Source: Pseudomonadota bacterium (GTDB lineage: Bacteria; Pseudomonadota; Alphaproteobacteria; SHVZ01). Taken from it: 64,000 nt of DNA. Positions 34,534 through 43,543 of the stretch are shown here, one piece after another. The stretch lies in the NCBI GenBank assembly GCA_016195085.1, contig JACQAG010000048.1, positions 62,001-126,000 on the forward strand, read 5' to 3'. Under the pieces are notes generated by a model. The model did no database searches and was not told the origin of the DNA. It saw only the letters and a program-made list of their open reading frames with translations. Position 1 is the first letter of the stretch; each line of letters starts with the position of its first letter. The position numbers were made by a program, and so were the translations under genes.

Positions 34534-35877
34534 ATGACCAGCAAGCCCAGATCTGGCAAGGGAGTCGACCGTCGAACCGCCTTGAAGCTCGCCGCCGGCG
34601 CCGGGTTGGCGAGTGCTGGCGGGTTCGGCTTTGCGCGTCCGGCCAAGGCCGCCGACGTCACCCTCAATGTGTGGACGGGATATCCCGAGCTGGTGCCCTA
34701 CTACAAGGCGGTCGCCGACGAGTACGCAAAGACCCATGCCGGCTTCAAGATCAACCTGCTCTCCACCTCCTTGCGCGAGCATGAGCAGAAATTGTCGGCG
34801 GCGATGCCGACCGGCACCGGCCCCGACATCTTCGACGTCGGCGCCAACATCTCGATCAAGTTCGCCGGCGCCAACCTGCTGAAGCCGAACTCGGCCGAGA
34901 TCGACCAGTACATGAAGGCGAACTGGAGCAAGTATACGATCGACTTCCTGTCGTTCAAGGGCAAGACCTACGGCATCCCGCTGCTCGAGGGCCGCGCCGC
35001 CATGTACTGGAACAAGGCGATGTTCAAGGAGGCAGGCGTCAACGGTCCGCCGACCACCTTCGGCGAGCTCATCGAGGCGGCGCAGAAGATCGTCAAGATC
35101 GACTCCACCGGCAAGATGACCCGGAGCGGCATCAGCATGCGGCTGTCCGGTCAGGGCAGCGGCATCACCGAGAAGTTCCGCTTCGTGCTCGAGCCCGCCG
35201 GCGGCAAGTTCATCGAGGAGACCAAGAGCGGCAAGTGGCATAACGGCTACGACAACGAGGCCGGCCGCAACGCCCTCCAGCTCTATGTCGACATCGTGCA
35301 GAAGCTCAAGGTCGACGACCCGAAGGTCCCGCACGATGCCGACGCCTTCGCCAACGGCACAACGGCCATGCTGTTCCGCGAGGCCTGGGTCATCGGCGAG
35401 ATCCAGAAGAAGAGCCCCACTCTCGACTTCGGCGTGGCGCCGATCCCGCGCTGGGACGCGAAGAGCCCGTACAAGATGCTGGTGCAGCCCTGGGCCGTCT
35501 ATGTCAGCGGCAAGAGCAAGAACGAGGCGGCATCCTGGGACTTCCTCAAATTCCTCTCGCAGCCGAACAATGCGCGGCTGATCACCGAGATGACCGGATG
35601 GGGCTGCAACCGCCAGGGTGTGGATTGGACGCCCTTGCTGAAGAAGACCCCGCAGTTCGAGGTCTTCGTGCAGCCGCCGAAGGACGTCCAGACCTTCTCC
35701 GATCCGGTCATTGCCGTCTTCGACGAGCTCGAGAGCCGGGCCGCCGACAAGCTCCCCGGGCTCTACGTCGATTCGAGCCTCAACGGCAATCCGGCAAAGG
35801 TCGCCGAGGCGATCAAGGCGCTGGCGGCGCAGACGGACAGCATCCTCAAGACGGCCGGCATCTACGGCACGAGTTGA
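34534..35877 (+). CDS. Sugar ABC transporter binding protein, Tat leader
   Basis: 447-residue solute-binding protein, family 1. The leader VDRRTALKLAAGAGLASAGG is Tat-like (RR followed by a hydrophobic stretch and AKAAD cleavage region). The mature domain starts VTLNVWTGYPELVPYYKAVA, with GTGPDIFDVGANISIKFAGA, GKTYGIPLLEGRAAMYWNKA and TAMLFREAWVIGEI typical of carbohydrate binders. GGAGG precedes the ATG. It is first in an operon with two permeases; a family A repeat stands between it and them. No ATPase gene follows, so the ATPase must be shared with another locus. Confidence 0.9.
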   Translation: MTSKPRSGKGVDRRTALKLAAGAGLASAGGFGFARPAKAADVTLNVWTGYPELVPYYKAVADEYAKTHAGFKINLLSTSLREHEQKLSAAMPTGTGPDIFDVGANISIKFAGANLLKPNSAEIDQYMKANWSKYTIDFLSFKGKTYGIPLLEGRAAMYWNKAMFKEAGVNGPPTTFGELIEAAQKIVKIDSTGKMTRSGISMRLSGQGSGITEKFRFVLEPAGGKFIEETKSGKWHNGYDNEAGRNALQLYVDIVQKLKVDDPKVPHDADAFANGTTAMLFREAWVIGEIQKKSPTLDFGVAPIPRWDAKSPYKMLVQPWAVYVSGKSKNEAASWDFLKFLSQPNNARLITEMTGWGCNRQGVDWTPLLKKTPQFEVFVQPPKDVQTFSDPVIAVFDELESRAADKLPGLYVDSSLNGNPAKVAEAIKALAAQTDSILKTAGIYGTS

Positions 35878-35905
35878 GACAGCGGACCTGATCATCGTCC
35901 CACGC

Positions 35906-35994
35906 TGACCCTCACCCGCCTCGCTGACGCTCGGCACCCTCTCCCGCAATGCGGGAGAGGGGGGACCCGCGTCTTCGCGGGTGGGTGAGGGTCG
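35906..35994. repeat. Intergenic palindromic repeat, family A, copy 2 (inside an operon)
   Basis: Inverted copy of the 20.7-kb element: GACCCTCACCCGCCTCGC... leads into the 25-nt perfect palindrome at 35937-35961, then a CCCGCG-TCTT-CGCGGG hairpin. It fills most of the gap between the binding-protein and permease genes and could stabilise the upstream mRNA or attenuate permease expression. Confidence 0.75.
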
Positions 35995-36006
35995 GTGTCC
36001 GCACCG

Positions 36007-37002
36007 ATGCAAGACGCTCCCAACAGCATAGCCATCGCCGAAGGCCGCCAGCGCGACCTGCACGCGCGCTTGCGCCGGGCCTATCTGGCTTGGGTGGACA
36101 TGTATGTGTCCCGCGGCCAATGGCGGGTGATGACGTTCTGCTATCTGGCGCTGCTGCCGGTGCTGGTGCTGTTCGGCTATGTGCGCGTGCTGCCGACCAT
36201 CAACGCCTTCATCCTCAGCGTCTACAAATGGGAGCTGATCGACCCGATCCGGCCGTTCGTCGGCCTCGACAACTATTGGGGATTGCTGGAGGACGAGAAC
36301 TTCCTGCTCGCCCTCAAGAACACCTTGATCTTCTCGCCTTCGGTGGTGGTCGCCAGCACGTTGCTGTCGCTGCCGCTGGCACTTTTCCTGGCGCGCAAGG
36401 GCAAGCTCTCGGTCGTCTACCAGACGATCTACTTCCTCCCCGTGATCACGCCCCTTGTGCCGGTCTCGATCGCCTGGAAATGGATCTACGATTACAACTA
36501 CGGCCTCCTCAACTACGGGCTGTCGCTGGTGGGGCTGCCGGCGGTCGCCTGGCTCACCGACGCGGACATCGCCCTCTGGGCCCTCGTCATCATGAGCGTC
36601 TGGAAGCACCTCGGCCAAAATCTCGTGTTCTTCCTCGTCGGCATCCGCAACATCCCCTCGGTCTATCTCGAGGCGGCGATGATCGACGGCGCCGATGCCT
36701 GGCAGCAGTTCCGCTACATAACGCTGCCCTTGTTGCGGCCGATCCTGCTCTTCGTGGTGGTGACCTCGACCATCAATGCCTTCACAGTCTTCACCCAGGT
36801 CTATGTGATGACGCTCGGATCGCAGGCGGCACCCGGGCAGGCGGTGCGGGTGATCGCGCTCGACATCTACTACAACGCCTTCCAATACCTGCACATGGGC
36901 TACGCCTCGGCGGAGTCGGTGCTGCTGTTCATCATGGTCCTGGCGTTCACCATCATCCAGTTCCGCCTCGCCCGCAGCCAAAAGGAGGGGTTGGATGGTT
37001 AG
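36007..37002 (+). CDS. Sugar ABC transporter permease (MalF type)
   Basis: 331-residue inner-membrane permease with six predicted helices. The EAA docking loop is EAAMIDGADAWQQFRYITLP, followed by LLRPILLFVVVTSTINAFTV, as in MalF/UgpA proteins. ATG 36007 (MQDAPNSIA) is preferred to an in-frame GTG at 35995 that lies at the edge of the repeat. It overlaps the next permease gene by eight bases (ATGGTTAG), so translation is coupled. Unlike the permeases at 17.8-19.6 kb, both genes here are intact. Confidence 0.92.
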   Translation: MQDAPNSIAIAEGRQRDLHARLRRAYLAWVDMYVSRGQWRVMTFCYLALLPVLVLFGYVRVLPTINAFILSVYKWELIDPIRPFVGLDNYWGLLEDENFLLALKNTLIFSPSVVVASTLLSLPLALFLARKGKLSVVYQTIYFLPVITPLVPVSIAWKWIYDYNYGLLNYGLSLVGLPAVAWLTDADIALWALVIMSVWKHLGQNLVFFLVGIRNIPSVYLEAAMIDGADAWQQFRYITLPLLRPILLFVVVTSTINAFTVFTQVYVMTLGSQAAPGQAVRVIALDIYYNAFQYLHMGYASAESVLLFIMVLAFTIIQFRLARSQKEGLDG

Positions 37003-37864
37003 ACCAGAAGATGATTCCGGGCCGGTCACGCGGCCAACGTCGCTCGGGCGCTTGCTGAATGGGATCGGTCACATCATCTTGGCCGTCGGTGCCATCTTCA
37101 TGGTGCTGCCGATCCTGTGGATGGTGTCGACCTCGTTCAAGCCGCCGACCGAGGTGTCGCTCTGGCCGCCGGAGCTCATTCCTAGCCAGCCCACCTGGGA
37201 CAACTACACCGGCATCTTCGACGATGCGCCGTTCCATGTGTATTTTCTGAACAGTGTCGGCTACTCGCTCGTGGCGACGATCAGCGTGATGGTGACCTCG
37301 CTGCTCGCCGGTGCCATCTTCGGCAAGTACAACTTTCCCGGTCGCGTCTTCCTCTTCATGGTGATCATCGCGACCGCGATCGTGCCATTCGAGGCCTACA
37401 TCATCCCGCTCTACATCCAGATCATCGATCTGGATTGGGTCAATACGCCCCAGGGCATCGTGCTCCCGACCCTGTTCCTCAGCTTCGGGGTGTTTCTCCT
37501 GCGCCAGCACGTCTCTTCGGCCATACCGACCGAGCTCCTGGAAGCCGGCCGCGTCGACGGGGCTTCGGAATGGTGGATCTTGCGGAGGGTGATCACGCCC
37601 TTGTCGGCGCCGGCCTTGAGCGCCATCGGCATCTTCGCTTTCATCCAGGCCTGGGGCGCGTTCTTTTGGCCGCTGATCGTGGCGAACGATCAGGATTTGT
37701 TCAACATGGAGCTTGGCCTGCAGATCTTCCAATTCCGCTTCAGCGCCGACTACGGCAAGCTGATGGCGGGTTCGGTCATCTCCACCCTACCGATGCTGAT
37801 CGCCTTCCTCGTCCTCCGCCGGCGCATCATCGAGAGCGTGGCTCTCTCCGGCCTCAAGGGCTAG
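36995..37864 (+). CDS. Sugar ABC transporter permease (MalG type)
   Basis: 289-residue permease, partner of the preceding MalF-type protein. N-terminal VLPILWMVSTSFKPPTEVSL and PTWDNYTGIFDDAPFHVYFL are standard for MalG/UgpE proteins, and the EAA loop is ELLEAGRVDGASEWWILRRV. It should form a heterodimer with the 36007-37002 product and needs an ATPase encoded elsewhere, for instance the intact UgpC-type ATPase at 16.7-17.8 kb. The DUF2252 gene begins seven bases after its stop. Confidence 0.92.
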   Translation: MVRPEDDSGPVTRPTSLGRLLNGIGHIILAVGAIFMVLPILWMVSTSFKPPTEVSLWPPELIPSQPTWDNYTGIFDDAPFHVYFLNSVGYSLVATISVMVTSLLAGAIFGKYNFPGRVFLFMVIIATAIVPFEAYIIPLYIQIIDLDWVNTPQGIVLPTLFLSFGVFLLRQHVSSAIPTELLEAGRVDGASEWWILRRVITPLSAPALSAIGIFAFIQAWGAFFWPLIVANDQDLFNMELGLQIFQFRFSADYGKLMAGSVISTLPMLIAFLVLRRRIIESVALSGLKG

Positions 37865-37870
37865 GCGCGC

Positions 37871-38962
37871 ATGTCCGGCAAGGGAGCCGGCATGACGAGC
37901 ATCGGCGCCGCAACGCGTTCCTACGAAGCCTGGCTCCGCCGCGAGCTCAAGGTGCGCGAAGCCGATCTCGCGCTCAAGCATCGCTTGATGGCATCGGGGG
38001 TGCTGCCGTTCCTCCGCGGCACGTTCTACCGCTGGGTCTCGCTTTGGCATGAGCGCTGCCCCGAGCTCACTGACGCACCCAGCGTGCTCGCCGTCGGCGA
38101 TCTCCATATCGAGAATTTCGGCACCTGGCGCGACGCCGAGGGGCGGCTCGTCTGGGGCATCAACGACGTGGATGAGGCCGCGTCCATGCCCTACACCATC
38201 GATCTCGTGCGTCTGGCGACGAGCGCGGTGCTTGCCGCCAAGGATCGGCATTTGACCATGTCGGCGAAGGCCCTGTGCAAGGCCATTCTCAAGGGCTACC
38301 GGACGTCGCTCGCGAGCGGCGGCCGCGCCTTCGTGCTCGAGGAGGGCCAACCAGCGCTTCGCGCCATCGCCCTCTCGGCCGAGCGCGAGCCGGACCGGTA
38401 TTGGCAACACCTGGCGAGCCTCCGCCCGGTGGCGGCCCCGGCGACGGTGCGCGACCTCATTGCCGCGCAGCTTCCGGGTCCGCTCGCCCTGTTCAGGACC
38501 GTCCGTCGCGTCGCCGGCATCGGCAGTCTCGGCCGGCCGCGCTATGTCGGGATCGGCCTCTGGCATGGTGCCTATGTGGCGCACGAAGCGAAGGCGATGC
38601 TGCCCTCGGCCTATGACTGGGCACTCGACCGCCCGACGGCGAGGATCCGCGGCGCCGAGATTCTCGCCCGCGCCGTGCGGTGTCCCGATCCGTTCCTGAC
38701 GATCGGCGACCGCTGGCAGCTGCGCCGCCTGGGGCCGCACTGCTCGCGCATCGAGCTTGCGATGCTGCCCGAGCGGCGCGACGAGCGGCATCTCCTCGAG
38801 GCCATGGGTTGGGAGACCGCAAATCTGCACCTCGGCAGCCCCAAGGCTGCCGCCCTGGCGGCGGCCGATCTGGAGCGGCGCCCGAAATTCTGGCTCTTCG
38901 AGGCAGCCAAGCGCATGGCAAAGGCGACAACGGCGGACTGGCAGGAGTGGCGCCGGCGCTAG
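37871..38962 (+). CDS. DUF2252 kinase-fold protein
   Basis: 363-residue DUF2252 protein. The sequence LAVGDLHIENFGTW followed by LVWGINDVDEA matches the catalytic-loop and metal-binding-Asp pattern (GDxHxxN ... D-x-D) of the aminoglycoside-phosphotransferase/protein-kinase-like fold. The family has no established substrate. It starts seven bases after the sugar permease stop (an in-frame ATG at 37892 is possible), so it may phosphorylate the imported compound, but chance co-location cannot be excluded. Length is at the short end for the family. Confidence 0.8.
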   Translation: MSGKGAGMTSIGAATRSYEAWLRRELKVREADLALKHRLMASGVLPFLRGTFYRWVSLWHERCPELTDAPSVLAVGDLHIENFGTWRDAEGRLVWGINDVDEAASMPYTIDLVRLATSAVLAAKDRHLTMSAKALCKAILKGYRTSLASGGRAFVLEEGQPALRAIALSAEREPDRYWQHLASLRPVAAPATVRDLIAAQLPGPLALFRTVRRVAGIGSLGRPRYVGIGLWHGAYVAHEAKAMLPSAYDWALDRPTARIRGAEILARAVRCPDPFLTIGDRWQLRRLGPHCSRIELAMLPERRDERHLLEAMGWETANLHLGSPKAAALAAADLERRPKFWLFEAAKRMAKATTADWQEWRRR

Positions 38963-39050
38963 GCAGCGGCAGCCTTGCCGCCGATGGACCGCCGGCACCG
39001 GCCGGTGCTAGCCTGTTTCCGATCCGACACAACGCCAGGGGAGCACGGCC

Positions 39051-40643
39051 ATGACCCACCCTCTTTGCTGGTCCGCCTTGCAGAGCGCGCCGGCGCTGCT
39101 GCTTGCCGCAAGCCTGCTGGCGCCGGGCACGGCCTCAGCCCAGCCGAAGGTGCTGAAATACACGCCCCAGGCCAATGTCGGCACCATGGACCCGGTCAAC
39201 AATTTGAGCTCGGTCACCCACCAGCATAGCTGGCTCATCTACGACAATCTCTTCGGCCTCGACGGCACCGGATCGCCACAGCCGCAGATGGTCGAGAGCT
39301 TCAAGCTCAGCCCCGATGGCCGGGACTACAGCCTCACCTTGCGGCCCGGCCTCAAGTTCCACGACGGCACGCCGGTGCGCGTGGCCGACGTCATTGCCTC
39401 CATCAAGCGCTGGGCGGCGAAGGATCCCGGCGGCAGACGTCTCGTCGGTCTCGGCATGGAGCTGAAGCCGGCTGATGAGCGCAGCTTCACGCTGACCCTC
39501 AAGGAGCCTTGGGGCTCGACCACGACGGTGCTGGCCCAGGGCGCCACGGCGCTCTTCATCATGCGCGAGAAGGAGGCCACGAGCGATCCCAGCACACCGG
39601 TCACCGAGTATGTCGGCTCCGGACCGTTTCGCTTCGTCAAGGACGAGTGGCAGCCCGGCAGCAAGCTCGTCTACCAGAAATTTGCCGACTACGTGCCGCG
39701 TGCGGAACCGGCCAATTCCGTCGCCGGCGGCAAGGTCGCCAAGGTCGACCGCATCGAATGGGTGATCCTGCCGGACGCCACCACCGCGGTGGCGGCCTTG
39801 AACCAGGGCGAGATCGACATCTACGAAACGCCGCCCCTGGATCTGCTGCCGGTCTTGAAGCGCAACAAGGACATCCAGATCAAGGTCATCAACCGCCAAG
39901 GTGCTCTCGGCTATTTCCGGCCGAATTTCCTCTTTCCGCCCTTCAACGACGTACGCGCGCGCCATGCTCTCCAGCTCATCGTCAACCAGGAGGACTACAT
40001 GCGCGCCGCCGTCGGCAGCGACCCGGACAATTGGCGGGTCTGCTGGGCGGTCATGGTGTGCGGCACGCCGACCGCGAGCGAGGCCGGCAGCGAGCCCTAC
40101 CGCAAGCCCGACCTCGCCAAGGCCAAGGCGCTCATGGCCGAGGCCGGCTACAAGGGCGAGAAGATCGTCGTCCTGCAGCCCGTCGACCAGCAGATCATCC
40201 GCGACATGGCGCAGGTGACGATCCAGCGCCTGACCGATATCGGCGTCAACGTCGAGGCGGTCGCGGTCGATTGGGCGTCGGTGCTGCAGCGGGGCAACAA
40301 GAAGGATCCGCCCGGCCAAGGCGGCTGGCACATATTCTCCAGCTGGTCGGTGGGCCAGATCATGGGCAGCGCCATCAACAACGTGCAGATCGACTCGCCC
40401 TGCGACGGCAGCGGCTATCGCGGCTGGTCCTGCGACCCGGAGATGCAGAGGCTGTTGGGGGAGTGGGCCAAGGAGGGCGATCTCGCCAAGCGCAAGGCCA
40501 TCGGCGAGAAGATCCAAATCCAGGCGATGACCTTCGTGCAATACGTTCCGGTCGGCCAGTTCTTCCAGCCCTTGGCCATGCGCGCCAATATCAAGGGCAT
40601 GCAGGAGAACATGATCCCGGTGTTCTGGAACGTGGAGAAATAG
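39051..40643 (+). CDS. ABC transporter binding protein, family 5 (peptide/opine type), orphan
   Basis: 530-residue periplasmic binding protein with a Sec leader (APALLLAASLLAPGTASAQ). Family-5 features are MDPVNNLSSVTHQHSWLIYD, LRPGLKFHDGTPVRVADVIA, the YVGSGPFRFVKDEWQPGSKL segment and a CW...VCG cysteine pair around residue 330. Substrates of the family include peptides, opines and oligosaccharides. GGGGAG precedes the ATG. No DppBCDF-like permease or ATPase genes adjoin. It is clearly paralogous to the binding protein at 49918-51495. Confidence 0.9.
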   Translation: MTHPLCWSALQSAPALLLAASLLAPGTASAQPKVLKYTPQANVGTMDPVNNLSSVTHQHSWLIYDNLFGLDGTGSPQPQMVESFKLSPDGRDYSLTLRPGLKFHDGTPVRVADVIASIKRWAAKDPGGRRLVGLGMELKPADERSFTLTLKEPWGSTTTVLAQGATALFIMREKEATSDPSTPVTEYVGSGPFRFVKDEWQPGSKLVYQKFADYVPRAEPANSVAGGKVAKVDRIEWVILPDATTAVAALNQGEIDIYETPPLDLLPVLKRNKDIQIKVINRQGALGYFRPNFLFPPFNDVRARHALQLIVNQEDYMRAAVGSDPDNWRVCWAVMVCGTPTASEAGSEPYRKPDLAKAKALMAEAGYKGEKIVVLQPVDQQIIRDMAQVTIQRLTDIGVNVEAVAVDWASVLQRGNKKDPPGQGGWHIFSSWSVGQIMGSAINNVQIDSPCDGSGYRGWSCDPEMQRLLGEWAKEGDLAKRKAIGEKIQIQAMTFVQYVPVGQFFQPLAMRANIKGMQENMIPVFWNVEK

Positions 40644-40654
40644 CCGCGCGTAGC

Positions 40655-40756
40655 GCCCCCACCCTAACCCTCCCCCGCCTAAAGGCGAGGGAGGGAACAT
40701 GCAGCCGAGCTCCTTTCCCTCCCTCGCCTTTAGGCGGGGGAGGGTAGGGTGGGGGC
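40655..40756. repeat. Intergenic palindromic repeat, family B, copy 2
   Basis: GCCCCCACCCTAACCCTCCC at one end is inverted at the other, with CGCCTAAAGGCG-type hairpins inside. It lies between the orphan binding protein and the GMC remnant, only four bases from the remnant's stop codon. Confidence 0.75.
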
Positions 40757-40760
40757 ATCG

Positions 40761-40905
40761 TCAAAGCCTCCCCTTCCGCATGCGCTGGGCCACATGCGCG
40801 CCGATCATGGCGGCGGTCAGATGCGTGTTGGCGTGGCACCAGGGTCGGCACGACCGCCGCATCGATGAGGCGGCAGTCGGCATCGACGGCCGTCGGCTCG
40901 TCGCC
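40761..40905 (-). pseudogene. C-terminal remnant of a GMC-family oxidoreductase
   Basis: Two frames together resemble the C-terminus of a glucose-methanol-choline oxidoreductase: DEPTAVDADCRLIDAAVVPT in one frame, then after a shift near 40833 ANTHLTAAMIGAHVAQRMRK and a stop. The usual segment between the DADCR and IDA elements is shortened. Nothing of the FAD domain remains, because the uronate-dehydrogenase-like gene starts at 40989 in the opposite direction. It looks like a decayed fragment beside a repeat. Short and therefore uncertain. Confidence 0.45.
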
Positions 40906-40988
40906 GGGTCGAGATTGGCATCGTTGGTGGAAACGCGCCGCCCGTCCGGCGTATTGTTGATGGCGTAAGGCGTCTCGGAGGCGTTGCC

Positions 40989-41786
40989 ATGATCGACCCA
41001 GCCAGCGACCGCGTGCTCATCACCGGTGCTGCCGGCGCGATCGGCACCACGCTCCGCCGGGGCTTTCGCGAGCGCTACAAGCACCTCCGGCTGATGGACA
41101 TCCGCCTCATTCCCGACCTCGCCGACAACGAGGCGTGGATCCAAGCCGACGTCGCCGATGCCGCCAGCCTCGAGCGGGCGCTGGAGGGGGTAGCCGGTCT
41201 CGTGCATCTCGCCGGCTCGGGCCAGCCGGAGAACTTGGATTCGCTGGTGCATGTGAACCTCATCGGACTCGTCCGCATCTTTGATGCGGCGCGTGCGGCA
41301 GGTGTCAGGCGGATCGTGTTCGCCAGCAGCAATCACGCCTTCGGCATGTATCCGATCACCGAGCGGGTGACGCCGGCGCATCCGCCGAGGCCCGACAGCC
41401 TCTACGGCGCCTTCAAGTTGCTGGGCGAGACCTTGCTGCGCTACTACTACGACAAGCACCGCATCTCCTCGGTGTCCTTGCGCATCGGCACCTTCCGGCC
41501 GGAGCCGATCGATCAGCGCTCGCTGGCAACCTGGCTCAGCCCCGCCGACATGGTGCAGCTCGCCGACAAGTCGCTGATCCATCCCAATCCCGGCTGCCTG
41601 GTGATCAACGGCTATTCCGCCAATACCCGGATCAAGACCTACGATCCGAATTGGGACACCTTGGGCTACCGTCCGCTCGACGATGCCGAACGCCATCGCG
41701 ACGCGCTGAAGGCGAAGGGCATCGATATCGACGGCCCGTGGGAGTGGCCCGAGCATGGCGGCACCTATCCGAGCGAGCCTTGGTGA
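40989..41786 (+). CDS. NAD-dependent epimerase/dehydratase, uronate dehydrogenase-like SDR
   Basis: 265-residue extended SDR. The NAD-binding motif is VLITGAAGAIGTTLRRGF, the active-site Ser is in IVFASSNHAFGMY and the YxxxK pair in LYGAFKLLGE. The short length and HLAGSGQPENLDSLVHVNLI pattern match uronate dehydrogenases, which oxidise galacturonate or glucuronate to the aldarolactone. Its end overlaps the region upstream of pcm. Given the sugar importers nearby, a role in hexuronate catabolism is reasonable; the actual sugar is not shown by the sequence. Confidence 0.85.
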   Translation: MIDPASDRVLITGAAGAIGTTLRRGFRERYKHLRLMDIRLIPDLADNEAWIQADVADAASLERALEGVAGLVHLAGSGQPENLDSLVHVNLIGLVRIFDAARAAGVRRIVFASSNHAFGMYPITERVTPAHPPRPDSLYGAFKLLGETLLRYYYDKHRISSVSLRIGTFRPEPIDQRSLATWLSPADMVQLADKSLIHPNPGCLVINGYSANTRIKTYDPNWDTLGYRPLDDAERHRDALKAKGIDIDGPWEWPEHGGTYPSEPW

Positions 41787-41871
41787 GGTGGCGAAACCTT
41801 CGGCCCTGGCAAGGCTCAGCACCGTCTGGCGATCGCTCGCGCACACCCGTCGTCGTGCCCGGAAACCGGCC

Positions 41872-42528
41872 ATGACGGGGATGCGGGCGCTCATGGAGGA
41901 GATCGATGCCGAGATGGCGTGGACGGCCGAGACGACCGGTCGTGCCCGCCTGTCCGAACGGGTGCGGAACGTGATCGCCAAGGTGCCGCGCCAGGCCTTC
42001 GTGCCCGAGGGGGCGGCGGAGTTCGCTTGGCTCAATCACCCCTTGCCGATCGGCCATGGTCAAACCATCTCCCAGCCCTTCATCGTCGCCTTGATGACCG
42101 ATCTCCTCGACCTCGCGCCGGAGGACGTGGTGTTGGAAGCGGGCACCGGCTCCGGCTATCAAGCAGCAGTGCTCTCCGAGCTGGCGCGCTTCGTCTATTC
42201 GGTGGAACTGGTGCCGGATTTGGCGGCAGCGGCGGCGGAGCGCCTGAAGCGTCTCGGCCACGGCAATGTCGAGGTCAAGGCCGGCGACGCCTGGCAGGGC
42301 TGGCCGGAACGCGCACCCTTCGATGCGATCATCGTCACCGCGGCGGCAGCCAGGCTGCCGGAGACATTGGTCGACCAGCTCAAACCCCGCGGGCGCCTGG
42401 TCGTTCCGATCGGACCCAGGCGCGGGCCGCAAATGCTGACCCGCCTCGTCAAGGAGGCGACCGGCAAGCACCGAATGGAAGACGTGCTACCGGTCGCCTT
42501 CGTGCCTTTCGTCAGCGCGTCCGCTTAA
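41872..42528 (+). CDS. pcm: Protein-L-isoaspartate O-methyltransferase
   Basis: 218-residue S-adenosylmethionine-dependent methyltransferase that starts repair of isoaspartyl residues in aged proteins. Family motifs are FAWLNHPLPIGHGQTISQPF, the SAM loop VVLEAGTGSGYQAAVLSELA, VYSVELVPDLAAAAAERL and APFDAIIVTAAAARLPETLV. The frame is open upstream into the epimerase gene, but ATG 41872 (MTGMRALMEE) gives the usual family length; 41881 is possible. It precedes a Clp-fold protease gene by 49 bp, so the pair may form a protein-quality unit. Confidence 0.9.
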   Translation: MTGMRALMEEIDAEMAWTAETTGRARLSERVRNVIAKVPRQAFVPEGAAEFAWLNHPLPIGHGQTISQPFIVALMTDLLDLAPEDVVLEAGTGSGYQAAVLSELARFVYSVELVPDLAAAAAERLKRLGHGNVEVKAGDAWQGWPERAPFDAIIVTAAAARLPETLVDQLKPRGRLVVPIGPRRGPQMLTRLVKEATGKHRMEDVLPVAFVPFVSASA

Positions 42529-42577
42529 GGCCGGCGGCGGCGCACCCAGCGGCAATCCCTCCATAGGAATGTCAAAC

Positions 42578-43408
42578 ATGGATATCGGCAACCTGTTTTG
42601 GCTGTTCTTCATCGTCACCGCGCTGCAGCCGATGATCCGTCAGCGCATGCTCGTCTATATGCGCCGGCGCGCCATCGCCCGGCTGCAGGAGCGCCGGGGC
42701 AGCCGGGTGATCGCGCTCGTCCATCGCCAGGAGACCATGCGCCTCCTCGGCTTCCCGGTGATGCGCTACATCGACATCGACGATTCCGAGGCGATCATCC
42801 GGGCCGTACGCTCGACCGATCGCGGCACGCCCTTGGATCTGATCATGCATACGCCGGGCGGCTTGGTGCTGGCCTCGCTCCAGATCGCCCGCGCGCTCCG
42901 CGAGCATCCCTCCAAGGTGACGGTCTTCGTGCCGCATATGGCGATGTCCGGCGGCACCTTGATCGCGCTCGCGGCCGACGAGATCGTCATGGCCTCCCAC
43001 GCCATGCTGGGTCCGATCGATCCGCAGATCGGCGAGTACCCCGCCGCCTCGCTGGCGAAGGTCTTGCGCGACAAGCCGATCGCCGAGATCGACGACCGCA
43101 CCGTCATCCTGGCCGACGTCGCCCGCAAGGCGACCGACCAGGTTTGCACCGCCGCCGCCGACCTGTTGAGCAAGCACATGACCCCCGACCAGGCGAAAAG
43201 CCTGGCCGAGCGCCTGTCGAGCGGGATCTGGACCCACGACTACCCGATCACCGCAGTCGAGGCGCAGGGCCTCGGGCTCAAGATCTCCATCGACATGCCC
43301 CAGGAGGTCCTGGACATGATGGCGCTCTATCCCCAGCCGGTCCGGGCGGTGCCGTCGGTGGAGTACTTGCCGACGCCGCCGCCGGCCCCGTACCGGCAAG
43401 GGCGGTGA
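42578..43408 (+). CDS. Membrane-anchored Clp-fold serine protease (SDH/SppA-related)
   Basis: 276-residue protein with an N-terminal membrane anchor (IGNLFWLFFIVTALQPMI) and a ClpP/crotonase-fold protease domain. The oxyanion loop is IMHTPGGLVLAS, the predicted nucleophile Ser124 in HMAMSGGTLIALAADE and a likely base His141 in ASHAMLGPIDPQIG. It resembles the SDH-family proteinases that relate to SppA. ATG 42578 has AGGA nine bases upstream; ATG 42569 would touch it. Likely role: cleavage of membrane or signal-derived peptides. It follows pcm closely. Confidence 0.85.
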   Translation: MDIGNLFWLFFIVTALQPMIRQRMLVYMRRRAIARLQERRGSRVIALVHRQETMRLLGFPVMRYIDIDDSEAIIRAVRSTDRGTPLDLIMHTPGGLVLASLQIARALREHPSKVTVFVPHMAMSGGTLIALAADEIVMASHAMLGPIDPQIGEYPAASLAKVLRDKPIAEIDDRTVILADVARKATDQVCTAAADLLSKHMTPDQAKSLAERLSSGIWTHDYPITAVEAQGLGLKISIDMPQEVLDMMALYPQPVRAVPSVEYLPTPPPAPYRQGR

Positions 43409-43543
43409 GGGACAACCAAGGCGAAATTGATCTCGTACGGGGTCCGTTGGTGCCGACGGAATTACCTGTCCGGGCACGCGCTGGCACGGTGACGGGACTT
43501 GACGCGGTCGGCAGTACGATCGCGGAGAGGTTCATGCCGCTTT

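Noticed and set aside
34294-37029. A 911-codon open frame on the minus strand opposite the sugar transporter genes
   Set aside because: It is antisense to clear ABC genes; its residues mirror their codon pattern and show no domain. Such shadows are expected in GC-rich DNA.
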